Shown in pieces: positions 1-9,659 of a stretch of 64,000 nucleotides of DNA. The first letter of the stretch is position 1. Each line of letters opens with the position of its first letter. Location: contig JAHEFE010000010.1 of NCBI GenBank assembly GCA_024640365.1, forward strand, positions 17,829 through 81,828, read 5' to 3'. The translations under genes and the position numbers were made by a program. Source of the stretch: Woeseiaceae bacterium (lineage in GTDB: Bacteria > Pseudomonadota > Gammaproteobacteria > Steroidobacterales > Woeseiaceae). Under the pieces are notes generated by a model. The model was given only the letters and a program-made list of their open reading frames with translations, did not search any database and had not been told where the DNA came from.

Positions 1-8
1 ATGTGCGA

Positions 9-281
9 ATGCTGTTAATCGAATGTCCCTGGTGCGGTCAACGTGCTGAAACCGAATTCAGTTACGGCGGCGAAGCGGGCATAACACGACCGATAGATCC
101 ATCTGCCCTGGATGATGCAGAGTGGGCCGACTATTTATATATGCGCAACAACCCCTGTGGGTCAATCAAGGAATTGTGGAATCACAGCCAGGGCTGCCGC
201 CGCTGGTTCGGCGTCGAGCGCGATACCGTCAGTTATAAAATAGCCGGCAGTTTCAAACTGTATGCGGGCGAGGAGAAATAG
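9..281 (+). CDS. soxD: Sarcosine oxidase delta subunit
   Basis: Small zinc-binding subunit of heterotetrameric sarcosine oxidase, a cytoplasmic enzyme that oxidatively demethylates sarcosine to glycine and passes the C1 unit to tetrahydrofolate. The 90-residue protein begins MLLIECPWCG and carries the family's metal-ligand pattern: a CxxC near the N-terminus and a late His and Cys in NHSQGC. I chose the ATG at 9; a GTG at 3 is in frame but adds only two residues. The gene lies directly before soxA, as in the soxBDAG order, so soxB is expected just left of the window edge. Identification is firm from length, motif and context. Confidence 0.93.
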   Translation: MLLIECPWCGQRAETEFSYGGEAGITRPIDPSALDDAEWADYLYMRNNPCGSIKELWNHSQGCRRWFGVERDTVSYKIAGSFKLYAGEEK

Positions 282-285
282 CCCG

Positions 286-3200
286 GTGCAAAAAAACAGA
301 CTGCAATCGGGAGGCCGTATCGATCGCACGCAGGTGCTGAATTTTCGATTCAACGGGCGAGCTTACCAGGGATGTGCGGGCGACACATTGGCATCAGCCC
401 TGCTGGCAAATGGCGTCTACTTGATCGGACGCAGTTTCAAATTACATCGTCCACGCGGCATCGTTGGTAGCGGTGCCGAGGAACCGAATGCGATCGTGCA
501 GATTGGCAGCGGCGCTGCGACATTACCGAATCAATGTGCGACACAGGTCTTGCTGTATGAGGGGCTTGACGCCAACAGCCTGCGCGGCTGGCCAAGCGTA
601 CAGTTTGACGTGGGCAGCATTACGAACTGGTTCAGTCGCTTTCTCGCCGCCGGGTTTTACTACAAGACTTTCATGGCGCCGCGCAAGCTGTGGAGCTTCT
701 ACGAAAAATTGATTCGCGATTCCGCCGGTTGGGGGCATGCGCCAACCAAGGCCGATCCGGATTTCTATGAACACCGCAACGCTCATTGTGATGTTTTAAT
801 AGCCGGCGCCGGACCGGCAGGCCTAATGGCCGCACTCGCCGCGGCGAACTCCGGCGCTCGCGTCATCATCGCTGACGAGCAAAGTGAGTTTGGCGGGCGG
901 CTGCTTTCACAAACTGATGAAATTGACAGCATGGCGGCCACGGACTGGGTCGCGCAAGCGATCAATACTCTTGCACAGCATGAAAACGTACGCATGCTGC
1001 CACGTAGTACCGTGTTCGGTTATTTCGACCACAACTTTGTCACAATTGCCGAGCATTGCACCGATCACCTGGGGGCGCACAAACACACAACAGTTCGTGA
1101 GCGTTTGTGGCGCGTACGAGCGCGCCAGGTCATCCTGGCGCAAGGCGCCTTTGAACGACCGCTCGTGTTTTGCAATAACGATCGGCCGGGTGTGATGCTG
1201 GCCTCTGCTGTCTCCACCTACGTTAATCGCTACGGTGTCTGCCCCGGACGCGAAGTCGTGGTCTTTGCAAACAACGACTCAGCGTATCGCTGTGCGCTCG
1301 ATTTAGATGCAGCGGGCGCCAGCGTCAAAGCAGTGATCGACAGCCGGGCAACAGGCGCCGGCGATTTGCAGCAAGAGGTCGAAGCACTGGGAATAACCGT
1401 TATGACCGGCCACGTCGTAACGAATACGCTGGGCAGCCAACAGATACGCGCGGTGCAGATTGCCAAATTCTCAATCGAGGGCACGGTGCCGGCTACACTT
1501 CCCGCACAGGACCTGGTGACGATTCAATGCGACCTGCTGGCAATGTCCGGCGGCTGGAGCCCTGCCGTGCATCTACACTCACAGTCTGGCGGGCGAATTA
1601 CCTGGAGCGAAGAACTGCACTGTTTTGTGCCCGATGGCACAACCCAAAACTGTGTCTCTGCCGGCGCTGGCAATGGTGCCTGGGAATTGCATGATTGTCT
1701 GCGCCAGGGACTGGAAGCCGGCAAGGCAGCCATTGAATACTGTGGCTTGGAAATCAGCGATCTCGCAGAACCGAAAACCGAGGGTATCGAAACAAACTCT
1801 CTGCAACCGCTGTGGCGTGTCCCCGCCGTGAAAGCGCCGGATCGCTGCCCGAAACAATTTCTCGATTTCCAGAACGACACATCGGTCGCCGATGTACGCC
1901 TCGCAGTGCGCGAGGGCTACCGCAACGTGGAACACGTCAAACGCTATACAGCTCTCGGTTTCGGCACTGACCAGGGGAAGCTCGGCAACATCAACGGCAT
2001 GGCCGTGCTGGCCGAATACCTGGGCGAACCGATAGCGAACGTCGGCACCACCACATTTCGTCCAGCCTACACGCCGACATCATTCGGCACCTGTGCCGGC
2101 GAAACCGTTGGTCAGCTATTTGATCCAGTACGTAAAACAGCCATACACGAATGGCACGAAGCCGCCGGCGCGAAATTTGAAACCGTTGGCCAGTGGCTGC
2201 GACCCTGGTACTTCCCGGATGGTGACGAAGACCTGGATGCCGCGGTAAAACGAGAGTGTCTTGCAACAAGGCGTAGCGTTGGCATCATGGACGCGTCCAC
2301 TCTTGGCAAAATTGATGTGCAAGGCCCGGATGCCGTCAAGTTCCTCGAGCGCATCTACACCCATGATGTCGGCAAAATGAAGGTTGGTCGCTGTGCCTAC
2401 GGCATCATGCTCGGCGAAGATGGCATGCTCAAAGATGACGGTGTCATGGCACGCCTTGGTGAACAACACTTTTATCTCACGACCACCACCGGCGGTGCAG
2501 CGTCGGTCATGTCGTGGCTGGAGCTGTGGCTGCAAACAGAGTGGCCGGATCTTGACGTTTACCTGACATCAGTGACCGACCATTACTCGACCATTTCTGT
2601 CGCCGGTCCGACGAGTCGCCAGTTGCTGCAAGCTATCGACTGCGACACTTCACTGGACGCTGCGGATTTTCCGTTTATGTCGACCCAGACCGCGACGCTT
2701 TGTAACTTGCCAGTGCGCTTGTTCCGGGTCAGCTTTAGTGGCGAGCTGGCATTCGAAATCAATGTTGCCAGTGACCATGCGTTGACTCTTTGGTGCGCGC
2801 TCATGGATGCAGGCAAAAATTTCGATATCACTCCTTACGGCACAGAATCCATGCACGTGTTACGTGCGGAAAAAGGGTTCGTCATTGTCGGGCAGGATAC
2901 GGATGGCTCGGTCACTCCGACCGATTTGCATATGAGTTGGATGCTGGCAAGCGACAAAGACTTCCTTGGCAAGCGATCGTTGCGGCGGCCCGACGCGCTG
3001 CGAGCCGATCGCAAGCAATGGGTGGGCCTGATTCCAGCCGATAAAACCACCGTCATTGCCGAAGGCACCCAGCTTATTGAAGACACTGCTGCGAGGGCAC
3101 CGGTGCCGATGTGCGGCCACATCAGTTCGAGTTATGACAGCCCGACGCTCGGCCACCCCATTGCATTGGCGCTGCTGAAGGGTGGCCTTGAACGGGCAGG

Positions 3201-3300
3201 AGAAAAGGTTTATGCATCGCTCGCCAACGGCAAAGCAGTACCAATGACCGTGACGTCCCCCGTTTTTTATGACCCACAGGGAGAGCGGCAACGTGATTGA
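286..3300 (+). CDS. soxA: Sarcosine oxidase alpha subunit
   Basis: Large subunit (about 1004 aa) of tetrameric sarcosine oxidase; it binds NAD and contributes the folate-binding half where the methylene group is transferred. Visible parts in order: an N-terminal 2Fe-2S-ferredoxin-like fold (GDTLASALLANG, residues about 25-40), a Rossmann dinucleotide motif GAGPAGLMAALAAANSGARV near residue 170, a second pyridine-nucleotide oxidoreductase half, and from about residue 600 a GcvT/aminomethyltransferase-like domain. The GTG at 286 is preferred because AGGAG (271-275) precedes it at good spacing and it follows the soxD stop; an ATG at 262 would overlap soxD and has no such site. The gene runs into soxG with overlapping codons. 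Confidence 0.95.
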   Translation: MQKNRLQSGGRIDRTQVLNFRFNGRAYQGCAGDTLASALLANGVYLIGRSFKLHRPRGIVGSGAEEPNAIVQIGSGAATLPNQCATQVLLYEGLDANSLRGWPSVQFDVGSITNWFSRFLAAGFYYKTFMAPRKLWSFYEKLIRDSAGWGHAPTKADPDFYEHRNAHCDVLIAGAGPAGLMAALAAANSGARVIIADEQSEFGGRLLSQTDEIDSMAATDWVAQAINTLAQHENVRMLPRSTVFGYFDHNFVTIAEHCTDHLGAHKHTTVRERLWRVRARQVILAQGAFERPLVFCNNDRPGVMLASAVSTYVNRYGVCPGREVVVFANNDSAYRCALDLDAAGASVKAVIDSRATGAGDLQQEVEALGITVMTGHVVTNTLGSQQIRAVQIAKFSIEGTVPATLPAQDLVTIQCDLLAMSGGWSPAVHLHSQSGGRITWSEELHCFVPDGTTQNCVSAGAGNGAWELHDCLRQGLEAGKAAIEYCGLEISDLAEPKTEGIETNSLQPLWRVPAVKAPDRCPKQFLDFQNDTSVADVRLAVREGYRNVEHVKRYTALGFGTDQGKLGNINGMAVLAEYLGEPIANVGTTTFRPAYTPTSFGTCAGETVGQLFDPVRKTAIHEWHEAAGAKFETVGQWLRPWYFPDGDEDLDAAVKRECLATRRSVGIMDASTLGKIDVQGPDAVKFLERIYTHDVGKMKVGRCAYGIMLGEDGMLKDDGVMARLGEQHFYLTTTTGGAASVMSWLELWLQTEWPDLDVYLTSVTDHYSTISVAGPTSRQLLQAIDCDTSLDAADFPFMSTQTATLCNLPVRLFRVSFSGELAFEINVASDHALTLWCALMDAGKNFDITPYGTESMHVLRAEKGFVIVGQDTDGSVTPTDLHMSWMLASDKDFLGKRSLRRPDALRADRKQWVGLIPADKTTVIAEGTQLIEDTAARAPVPMCGHISSSYDSPTLGHPIALALLKGGLERAGEKVYASLANGKAVPMTVTSPVFYDPQGERQRD

Positions 3301-3913
3301 TACGAAACTCAACCTGCCGCGACATGGATTGGAGTCACTGCTCAAGTCAGTGGGAAGTTCAGCCGATAATCCATCAGCACCTCCTGGCGCAAGTCTCGCT
3401 ATTAGCCTCAATGCGCAAATCAATTTGCGGGGAAATTCCAGAAACAAAGGTTTCCTCAGCGCCGCCAGGAAAGCGCTGGGTCAGGATCTGCCGTTGACCG
3501 CCAACACGTTTCACCAGGGCGAGCCAGGTGTTTTCTGGCTCGGTCCCGATGAGTGGTTAATCAGCAGCAACGAGGAATCCAGTGCGGTACTTTTAGGCCG
3601 GCTTCGTGATCATTTACAGGATCATGCATTCGCGGCAACCGATGTCGGCGCGGGGCAGGTCTGTCTGTCCCTGACCGGCGCAAATGCCAGCGACATTCTC
3701 GCCAAGGGCTGTACACTGGATTTTCACCCCGACCACTTCCAGGTTGGAGACTGTGCGCAAAGCGGCCTCGGCAAAACCAGTGTGTTGATTGCATTGGTTA
3801 GCAATGCACCAGAATTTAGAATCATGGTTCGACGCAGCTATGCCGACTATCTCGTACGCTGGTTGCTGCATTCCGGTAAAGAGTTTGGCTTGCGTGCGGG
3901 AGCTGCGTCCTGA
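3293..3913 (+). CDS. soxG: Sarcosine oxidase gamma subunit
   Basis: Smallest catalytic-complex partner of sarcosine oxidase, about 206 aa, distantly related to the GcvT fold and needed for the alpha/beta/gamma/delta assembly. The sequence has the family's weakly conserved features, for example the [10 protein letters not shown] stretch and a central [15 protein letters not shown] segment that matches GcvT-like cores. The GTG at 3293 overlaps the TGA of soxA and has GGGAGAG just upstream, so translational coupling is likely; a longer in-frame start at 3269 is possible. Its own stop overlaps the start of the next gene. Confidence comes mainly from position and length. Confidence 0.88.
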   Translation: MIDTKLNLPRHGLESLLKSVGSSADNPSAPPGASLAISLNAQINLRGNSRNKGFLSAARKALGQDLPLTANTFHQGEPGVFWLGPDEWLISSNEESSAVLLGRLRDHLQDHAFAATDVGAGQVCLSLTGANASDILAKGCTLDFHPDHFQVGDCAQSGLGKTSVLIALVSNAPEFRIMVRRSYADYLVRWLLHSGKEFGLRAGAAS

Positions 3914-5613
3914 ATACCACAATCGACTCTCAATACGATTACATCATCATCGGCGCCGGCTCTGCGGGCTGCGTACTCGCCAACCGATTGAGCGCGGATG
4001 ACCGTCATAGTGTCTTGCTTATTGAGGCCGGCGGCAGCGATCACAGCATCTTTATCCAGATGCCTACCGCTCTTTCCTATCCAATGAACATGAAAAAATT
4101 CAACTGGTTCTTTGAATCAGGCGAAGAGCCCTATGCCAATAATCGACGCTTTCATTGTCCGCGCGGCAAAGTCATTGGTGGCTCCTCGTCAATCAATGGC
4201 ATGGTGTACGTTCGCGGCCATGCCTGCGATTTCGATGAATGGGAGCGTCTCGGCGCATACGGTTGGGGGTATCACAATTGCCTGCCGTACTTCCAGCGTG
4301 CGGAAAGCTGGGTGGGCGGCGCTGATGAATACCACGGGGATGCAGGACCGATAAACGTTTGCGCCGGCAATGATATGAAATTGAACCCCTTGTACCAGGC
4401 ATTCATTGATGCCGGGGTTGAGGCGGGTTACCCACACACCGCCGACTATAACGGTCAACAGCAGGAAGGCTTCGGCCAGATGCACATGTCAATCAGGAAT
4501 GGCGTTCGCGAATCTTGCTCGTATGCGTATCTGCATCCCGTCAAGAAACGCAAGAACCTGACGATTGTAAAAAACGCATTCACGGAAAAAATACTGCTTG
4601 AGGACAAGACGGCGGTCGGGGTGCAGGTGCGCGTCGGCAAAAAGGAGTTGGTCATACGCTGTCGCAAGGAAATAATTTCCTGCGCCGGCAGTATCGGCTC
4701 GCCAACCTTGTTACAGCATTCGGGCATTGGCGCCACGGACGTTTTGCAAAAAGCGGGAGTCGACCTGCAACATGAACTACCCGGTGTTGGCGAAAATCTG
4801 CAGGATCATATCGAAGTCTATTTCCAGTACGCGTGCACGCAGCCCATCACCCTGAACAGTAAACTAGGTCTTATTGGCAAGGCATTGATTGGTGCACGCT
4901 GGCTAATGTTCAAAAGTGGTCTTGGCGCAACCAACCACTTCGAATCCTGCGGCTTCATCCGTTCGGAGCCGGGCCTGAAGTGGCCGGACATTCAATACCA
5001 CTTCCTGCCGGCGGCCATGCGCTATGACGGTAATGCCGCCGTAAAGGGGCACGGCTACCAGGTGCATGTTGGCCCGAACAAGCCGAAAAGCAGAGGCTAT
5101 GTCAGGATCGTCAGTGCTGATCCTCGCAGCAAGCCGGAAATCCTGTTCAATTATCTGAAAGACCCGGAAGACATCAAGGCCTGGCGTCGATGCATACGAC
5201 TGACACGAGAAATTATGGCGCAGCCGGCATTCGCGCCTTATCGAGGGCCGGAAATCCAGCCCGGTGCAGACATCCAGACAGACGAGCAAATTGATGCATG
5301 GGTTCGCGGTCAGGTAGAGAGTGCCTACCACCCCGCCGGCAGCTGCAAAATGGGTGCGGCAGATGATCCGCTTGCGGTAGTCGATTCACAGTGCCGCGTC
5401 ATCGGCGTTAACCAGCTGCGCGTCGTCGATTCATCCATCATGCCCACGCTCACCAACGGTAACCTGAATGCGCCGACGATCATGCTTGCCGAAAAAGCGG
5501 CTGACCTGATTCTTGGCAACATGCCCTTGCCTGCGGCACAGGTTACGCCGTGGATCGATGAGGGCTGGAAAACGCAGCAACGTCTGCGGCCAGTCACAGA
5601 GCCACAGGCCTGA
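3910..5613 (+). CDS. betA: Choline dehydrogenase (GMC oxidoreductase), apparent CTG start
   Basis: FAD-dependent oxidation of choline to betaine aldehyde, membrane associated. The 567-residue product follows E. coli BetA closely by eye: [18 protein letters not shown]ossmann motif at the N-terminus, [23 protein letters not shown] signature, [11 protein letters not shown], and the C-terminal catalytic pair [11 protein letters not shown] and NGNLNAPT. The FAD motif lies upstream of every ATG, GTG or TTG in this frame: the frame is open only from 3880, after a TAA at 3877. The CTG at 3910 overlaps the soxG TGA and has GGGAG (3898-3902) seven bases upstream, so it is the best start. Next genes are a BCCT transporter and betB, which fits choline use. 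Confidence 0.9.
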   Translation: MNTTIDSQYDYIIIGAGSAGCVLANRLSADDRHSVLLIEAGGSDHSIFIQMPTALSYPMNMKKFNWFFESGEEPYANNRRFHCPRGKVIGGSSSINGMVYVRGHACDFDEWERLGAYGWGYHNCLPYFQRAESWVGGADEYHGDAGPINVCAGNDMKLNPLYQAFIDAGVEAGYPHTADYNGQQQEGFGQMHMSIRNGVRESCSYAYLHPVKKRKNLTIVKNAFTEKILLEDKTAVGVQVRVGKKELVIRCRKEIISCAGSIGSPTLLQHSGIGATDVLQKAGVDLQHELPGVGENLQDHIEVYFQYACTQPITLNSKLGLIGKALIGARWLMFKSGLGATNHFESCGFIRSEPGLKWPDIQYHFLPAAMRYDGNAAVKGHGYQVHVGPNKPKSRGYVRIVSADPRSKPEILFNYLKDPEDIKAWRRCIRLTREIMAQPAFAPYRGPEIQPGADIQTDEQIDAWVRGQVESAYHPAGSCKMGAADDPLAVVDSQCRVIGVNQLRVVDSSIMPTLTNGNLNAPTIMLAEKAADLILGNMPLPAAQVTPWIDEGWKTQQRLRPVTEPQA

Positions 5614-5618
5614 TACCC

Positions 5619-6764
5619 ATGCAAAATATTTTATCGATTGCCATTGCCATAACCTTGATTAGCTCGCTGTTGCTGGTCCTGGTCTGGCGTAATACCCGAA
5701 TATCCGGCGATCTTCCGTCGACCCTGTTTGCATTCATCGCCATTCTGTTCACGTCGGGCCTCGATGTGGGACTTATCATGTTTCCGCTGACGGAATTTCC
5801 TGTCTATGCAGCCGAACAGCCTTACCAGTTCGCAAGCCCGCTCGCGATCGAGTTCGGTTTCTGGGGCTTCCTGGTCTGGATGTTTTATTTTTTGACGACG
5901 TTTTATTTTTGCGTCATCGAACCACGGGTGCAGCTGTTTCAGGTACCTTTCGTTAAATTCCTGAATAACATCGTTATCATCGGAACCTGTGCATTCACTG
6001 GCTTTCTTTTTCTGAGCTACCTGCCCAACTATATCGAAGGCATCAGTGACCCACTGCGCTACAGTCTCGTCGGTGTTGTCGTTTTGTGCGCGGTATTTTC
6101 CAGCACGGACATCGGCTTTGTAAAAGTCCTCAGCATTGCGTCGACCTGGCTGTTCTTTCTTTTGATCCTGGTGATGTGGTTGAACTCCGGCATGACCCTG
6201 GGAGGTTTTGGCTCGGTCGTTTCCGAGATAGGCGGCTATTTCAAAAATATCAGACATTTCATTATGCCCCTCACCGACTACCACGCCTTCTATCTGTTCT
6301 GGTGGTTTTCCTGGAGCATCATGATTGGTCAGTTCGTTTCGCGCTTTGTGGGGGGATTAAAAACCTGGCAGCTGTTGCTTGCGCTGCTCATCATACCGTC
6401 CATTCCCATCGCCGTGTGGTTCTCTGTTTTGTATTACTACTTCGTTAACCAGCTGACTATTTCACCGCTGTATAACGCGGCGATGGTGATCGTTGGCATT
6501 ATTTTTGTGATTAATTCGCTGGATTCGCTGACCAGACTTTACACTGATAACCTGAATTTGACGGTGGCACGCTTCGGCCGTCGAAACTACATCATCGGCA
6601 ACTGGTTATTGATGTACGGACTGATATTGCTATACCAGTTTACGCCTCTGAAAATCGAATGGATCGGTCTGATCGTGATCGCAATTTACCTGCTGATCTA
6701 CCTGTTGCTTATAAGGGCGCATCGACGCGGAACAATATTCAACTCGAACGACCCGATCTCGTAA
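5619..6764 (+). CDS. Compact BCCT-family transporter (betaine/choline/carnitine type)
   Basis: Predicted inner-membrane transporter of 381 aa with about ten or eleven hydrophobic helices. Two BCCT landmarks are recognisable: a glycine stretch in LFTSGLDVGLIMF (where the family usually has GMGIGL) and the tryptophan helix FYLFWWFSWSIMIGQFVSRF followed by a short cytoplasmic turn. A third segment, INSLDSLTRLYTD, lines up with the family's TSADS region. The usual length is about 500-700 aa; here the first helix or so and both long termini are missing. It starts five bases after the betA stop and so is probably co-transcribed with the sox-bet genes. The substrate is inferred to be betaine or choline from context only. 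Confidence 0.75.
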   Translation: MQNILSIAIAITLISSLLLVLVWRNTRISGDLPSTLFAFIAILFTSGLDVGLIMFPLTEFPVYAAEQPYQFASPLAIEFGFWGFLVWMFYFLTTFYFCVIEPRVQLFQVPFVKFLNNIVIIGTCAFTGFLFLSYLPNYIEGISDPLRYSLVGVVVLCAVFSSTDIGFVKVLSIASTWLFFLLILVMWLNSGMTLGGFGSVVSEIGGYFKNIRHFIMPLTDYHAFYLFWWFSWSIMIGQFVSRFVGGLKTWQLLLALLIIPSIPIAVWFSVLYYYFVNQLTISPLYNAAMVIVGIIFVINSLDSLTRLYTDNLNLTVARFGRRNYIIGNWLLMYGLILLYQFTPLKIEWIGLIVIAIYLLIYLLLIRAHRRGTIFNSNDPIS

Positions 6765-6782
6765 CGCGCAGCAGCTAATCCG

Positions 6783-8261
6783 TCAGTAAGGGCTTTCCAA
6801 TTTTCCCATTTCCACGTACACCGACTTTATCTGTGAATAGTGTTCGATAGCGTGCTGTGAATTTTCCCGACCCATTCCCGAGTGCTTCATGCCGCCGAAC
6901 GGCATTTCGACCGGCGTAATATTGTAGGTATTGATCCAGCAAGTTCCCGCCTTCAGCTTTGCGATGACGCCATGAGCCGTCGTCAGGTCGGAAGTAAAAA
7001 CACCCGCAGCTAAACCGAACTCGGTGTTGTTGGCGCGCTCGATGACTTCCTCGACCGTATCGAAAGTTAAGACCGACATGACCGGTCCAAAAATTTCTTC
7101 TCGCGCAATGGTCATGTCATCCGTGACGTCAGCAAATACCGTCGGCTGGATGAAGTTGCCTTGCTCGCAGCCGGCAACCACGGCCCGATCGCCGCCGCAT
7201 ACCAGGCGTGCTCCTTCTTTTTTCCCTATCTCTATGTAAGCAAGCACCTTGTCCCGCTGCGGCGCCGACACCAACGGTCCCATTTGCGTCTTTTCATCCA
7301 GCGGATTACCCAGCAATATAGCCGCACAGCGTGGCTGCAACTTCTGCAAGAACTCCTCCAGAACGGCTCGTTGCACAAATACCCGCGTGCCGTTGCTACA
7401 TACCTGACCACTCGAATAAAAGTTGCCCAGCATAGCGCCGGCAACAGCCTGATCCATATCGGCATCGGCGAATACAATCAATGGCGACTTGCCGCCCAGC
7501 TCGAGGGTAACTGGTTTCAATGTTTCGGCAGCTCCCGTCGCAACTTTCTTACCCGTAGCGACAGATCCGGTTATCGAAACTTTCGCAACCCCAGGATGCT
7601 TCACCAGAGTGGATCCGGTCGCGGCCGCTCCCTGCAATACATTGAATACTCCGTCGGGCAAACCCGCCTCCTTGAAAATTTCCGCAAGCTTCAGCGCGGA
7701 CAAAGGCGTGACTTCCGAAGGCTTGAATATCATCGCATTGCCGCAAGCCAGTGCCGGTGCCGCTTTCCAGCATGCGATTTGAAAAGGGTAGTTCCAGGCA
7801 CCGATACCAACGCACACACCCAACGGTTCGCGGCGCGTGTAAAAAAATGACTCGCCCTGCTGCACGGTCTCCCCGCCAACAGTGGCTGCGATACCACCGA
7901 AATATTCAAGGCAATCTGCTCCAGATAAAGCGTCTGCGCAGAGCGTCTCTTGCAACGGTTTGCCGGTATCGCGGGTCTCTAAAATCGAAAGTTCTCGATT
8001 GCGCTCTCGAATCAAATCCGCTGCCTTGCGTAAAATGCGGCCTCGCTCGGTACCGGTCAAAGCGGCCCAGGATTCCTGGGCTTGTCGAGCAGCAACGACG
8101 CACTCGTCTATCAAACTGGCAGATGCGGCGTTCAACTCAGCAATCACCATCCCCGTCACAGAACACAGGCTTTGCATGGGCGTTCCGTCAGGGTCATCCA
8201 CGTACTTGCCGTTCACATAATGGCTGGCAGCAGGTTGTACTGAGGCGGCGGAAATTGTCAC
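6783..8261 (-). CDS. betB: Betaine aldehyde dehydrogenase
   Basis: NAD(P)-dependent oxidation of betaine aldehyde to glycine betaine in the cytoplasm; 492 aa, matching E. coli BetB (490). Aldehyde dehydrogenase landmarks are all present: [42 protein letters not shown], the general-base motif ELGGKSPL and the catalytic cysteine in [12 protein letters not shown]. The start is a GTG at 8261 with GGAG eight bases upstream. It converges on the BCCT gene with only 18 bases between stops and completes the choline-to-betaine route with betA. Confidence 0.93.
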   Translation of the reverse strand: MTISAASVQPAASHYVNGKYVDDPDGTPMQSLCSVTGMVIAELNAASASLIDECVVAARQAQESWAALTGTERGRILRKAADLIRERNRELSILETRDTGKPLQETLCADALSGADCLEYFGGIAATVGGETVQQGESFFYTRREPLGVCVGIGAWNYPFQIACWKAAPALACGNAMIFKPSEVTPLSALKLAEIFKEAGLPDGVFNVLQGAAATGSTLVKHPGVAKVSITGSVATGKKVATGAAETLKPVTLELGGKSPLIVFADADMDQAVAGAMLGNFYSSGQVCSNGTRVFVQRAVLEEFLQKLQPRCAAILLGNPLDEKTQMGPLVSAPQRDKVLAYIEIGKKEGARLVCGGDRAVVAGCEQGNFIQPTVFADVTDDMTIAREEIFGPVMSVLTFDTVEEVIERANNTEFGLAAGVFTSDLTTAHGVIAKLKAGTCWINTYNITPVEMPFGGMKHSGMGRENSQHAIEHYSQIKSVYVEMGKLESPY

Positions 8262-8469
8262 AAAAATACTCCTTTTAGGTTTACCGGCAGAGTTGCGTTT
8301 AACAGCCAGACCGGCCGCTTGATGTCCTCACACCTATATTCACACGGTGTAACGGCATACAACCATGTTCGCCGCCGCGCGCTGGATGCTAATGGCAATT
8401 TATTGGCTACAGAGATTATGGATGGCGGCATATCCCCAGCGCAACCGCCCGAACTTCCCGCAATTTAGG

Positions 8470-8497
8470 TTGATTGTCTGTGCGAATAGGGTAGGAT
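8470..8497 (+). promoter_or_regulatory. Candidate sigma-70 promoter of the outer-membrane protein gene
   Basis: TTGATT at 8470-8475 and TAGGAT at 8492-8497, 16 bases apart, would start a leader of about 35 bases ahead of the gene at 8540. Read by eye only. Confidence 0.35.
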
Positions 8498-8539
8498 ACG
8501 CAGCCAATTTCTCAGCATAACCCCAAAAAAGAGGCAAAA

Positions 8540-9199
8540 ATGCGTAATTTATTTGCAGCAATATTGCTGATCGCTTTACCGGCAGTGTCGAGCGCTCAAA
8601 GCTACTCCACCCGCTCAGATTCATGGGAATGGTCAATCTCCGCTGTGTTCCAGGACTCCAAGAACATCAGCAGTGAAAACGGCTCCTACCTTGACGTTAA
8701 GAGCGATACAGGATTTGGCCTTAATATGGCCTACAACCTCAGCGACAAGCTTTCTGTCGGCATGGACCTCGAGTTCATTTGGCCCAATTATGATGCCGTA
8801 ATCGTAGATGACCTTGGAATCGACGGCGACGTATCCATCAGCCATGAGATGTCACAGGTAAACACTCGCTTCAAAGGAACCTACAACTTTTTCGAGGGTC
8901 CGTTTACACCGTTCGTGGAAGCCGGCCTTGGCTGGAGTTATTTTGATTCCAACGTTACTGATCAGCCGCCGGTGGTTGGTTGCTGGTGGCACCCGATATG
9001 GGGCTACATCTGTGACGGCTTTTACGACACATTTTCTGAAACAGAATTCAGCTATGGCGCAGGCGCCGGTATCCGCTATGACTTCACCGGCGGAACCTTT
9101 ATTAAAGCCAGCTACAACGTTTGGGAATTGGATGGTCTGGGCAGTGCTCACGACTCTTCACTCGAAGCAGGTCGTATAGAGTTCGGCTGGAACTTCTAG
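8540..9199 (+). CDS. Outer-membrane beta-barrel protein (OmpW/OmpA-barrel-like)
   Basis: A 219-residue protein with a clear signal peptide (MRNLFAAILLIALPAVSSA) and alternating hydrophobic strands typical of a small eight-stranded barrel. It has a C-terminal aromatic residue (ends EFGWNF), as outer-membrane proteins do. Strand-like segments include GFGLNMAYNLSDKLSVGMDL, FTPFVEAGLGWSYF and GAGAGIRYDF. A cysteine-containing loop (GCWWHPIWGYICDGFYD) sits near residues 150-165. GAGG lies upstream of the ATG and a strong terminator follows, so it is probably monocistronic. The precise function is not recognisable; a porin-like or surface role is inferred. Confidence 0.8.
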   Translation: MRNLFAAILLIALPAVSSAQSYSTRSDSWEWSISAVFQDSKNISSENGSYLDVKSDTGFGLNMAYNLSDKLSVGMDLEFIWPNYDAVIVDDLGIDGDVSISHEMSQVNTRFKGTYNFFEGPFTPFVEAGLGWSYFDSNVTDQPPVVGCWWHPIWGYICDGFYDTFSETEFSYGAGAGIRYDFTGGTFIKASYNVWELDGLGSAHDSSLEAGRIEFGWNF

Positions 9200-9228
9200 T
9201 CAGTTCGTTTAAAACACGCCAACTGAAA

Positions 9229-9261
9229 GGGCTACGTCGCTTGCGGCGTAGCCCTTTTTTT
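9229..9261 (+). terminator. Rho-independent terminator
   Basis: GGGCTACG (9229-9236) pairs with CGTAGCCC (9247-9254), followed by seven T. It ends the outer-membrane protein transcript. Confidence 0.9.
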
Positions 9262-9326
9262 ATTATTTCGCCTTAACCCCAACAAAGCCACAACCTCTCT
9301 CTAACAATAAGTGTTGGCTTGTAAAA

Positions 9327-9614
9327 CTAGTCGTGAGCGATCATCTTCTCAGTAAATAAGAAGTCCTTCAGTTCTTTATCGAACGTCTGATCGTTTCTGC
9401 GAATCCACTCCAGAACCATCGCCGCATGTTCTTTTTCTTCATCGCGGTTGTGCGCGAGTATTGCCTTGAGCGACTTGTCTTTGCACGCGTCCACTCTCTG
9501 GTTATACCAATCAACGGCCTCCAACTCCTCCATAAGCGAAGTTATCGCACGATGCATGTCCCGGGTTTTGTCCGAGAGCTCTTCTATTGGTTCGTGATAG
9601 CCTTCGTTTGCCAT
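9327..9614 (-). CDS. Encapsulin-type ferritin-like protein (EncFtn family), no targeting tail
   Basis: A 95-residue iron-oxidising ferritin-like protein of the EncFtn type, which forms annular decamers and is normally packaged in encapsulin shells. By eye it is close to the Rhodospirillum rubrum protein through the core: MEELEAVDWYNQRVDA and ILAHNRDEEKEHAAM carry the ferroxidase residues (Glu30, Glu60, His63 here). The protein stops shortly after FLFTEKMIAHD and has no extended tail with an encapsulin cargo-loading peptide. No encapsulin gene is in the window. It follows the metal-permease gene by 45 bases on the same strand, so it may share that transcript. A ribosome site (GAGAGG) precedes the ATG. 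Confidence 0.88.
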   Translation of the reverse strand: MANEGYHEPIEELSDKTRDMHRAITSLMEELEAVDWYNQRVDACKDKSLKAILAHNRDEEKEHAAMVLEWIRRNDQTFDKELKDFLFTEKMIAHD

Positions 9615-9659
9615 ATGCCCTCTCTATCCAATTTAAAAATCAGTTCAAGCCGATTTTTG

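Noticed and set aside
5631..6284. 217-codon minus-strand frame opposite the BCCT gene
   Set aside because: Very charged, low-complexity translation caused by reading hydrophobic codons backwards.
9635..9658. AAAAATC/GATTTTT inverted repeat between the permease and EncFtn as a terminator or Fur box
   Set aside because: Arms are AT-only and do not match the Fur consensus; no T-run follows in the direction of transcription.
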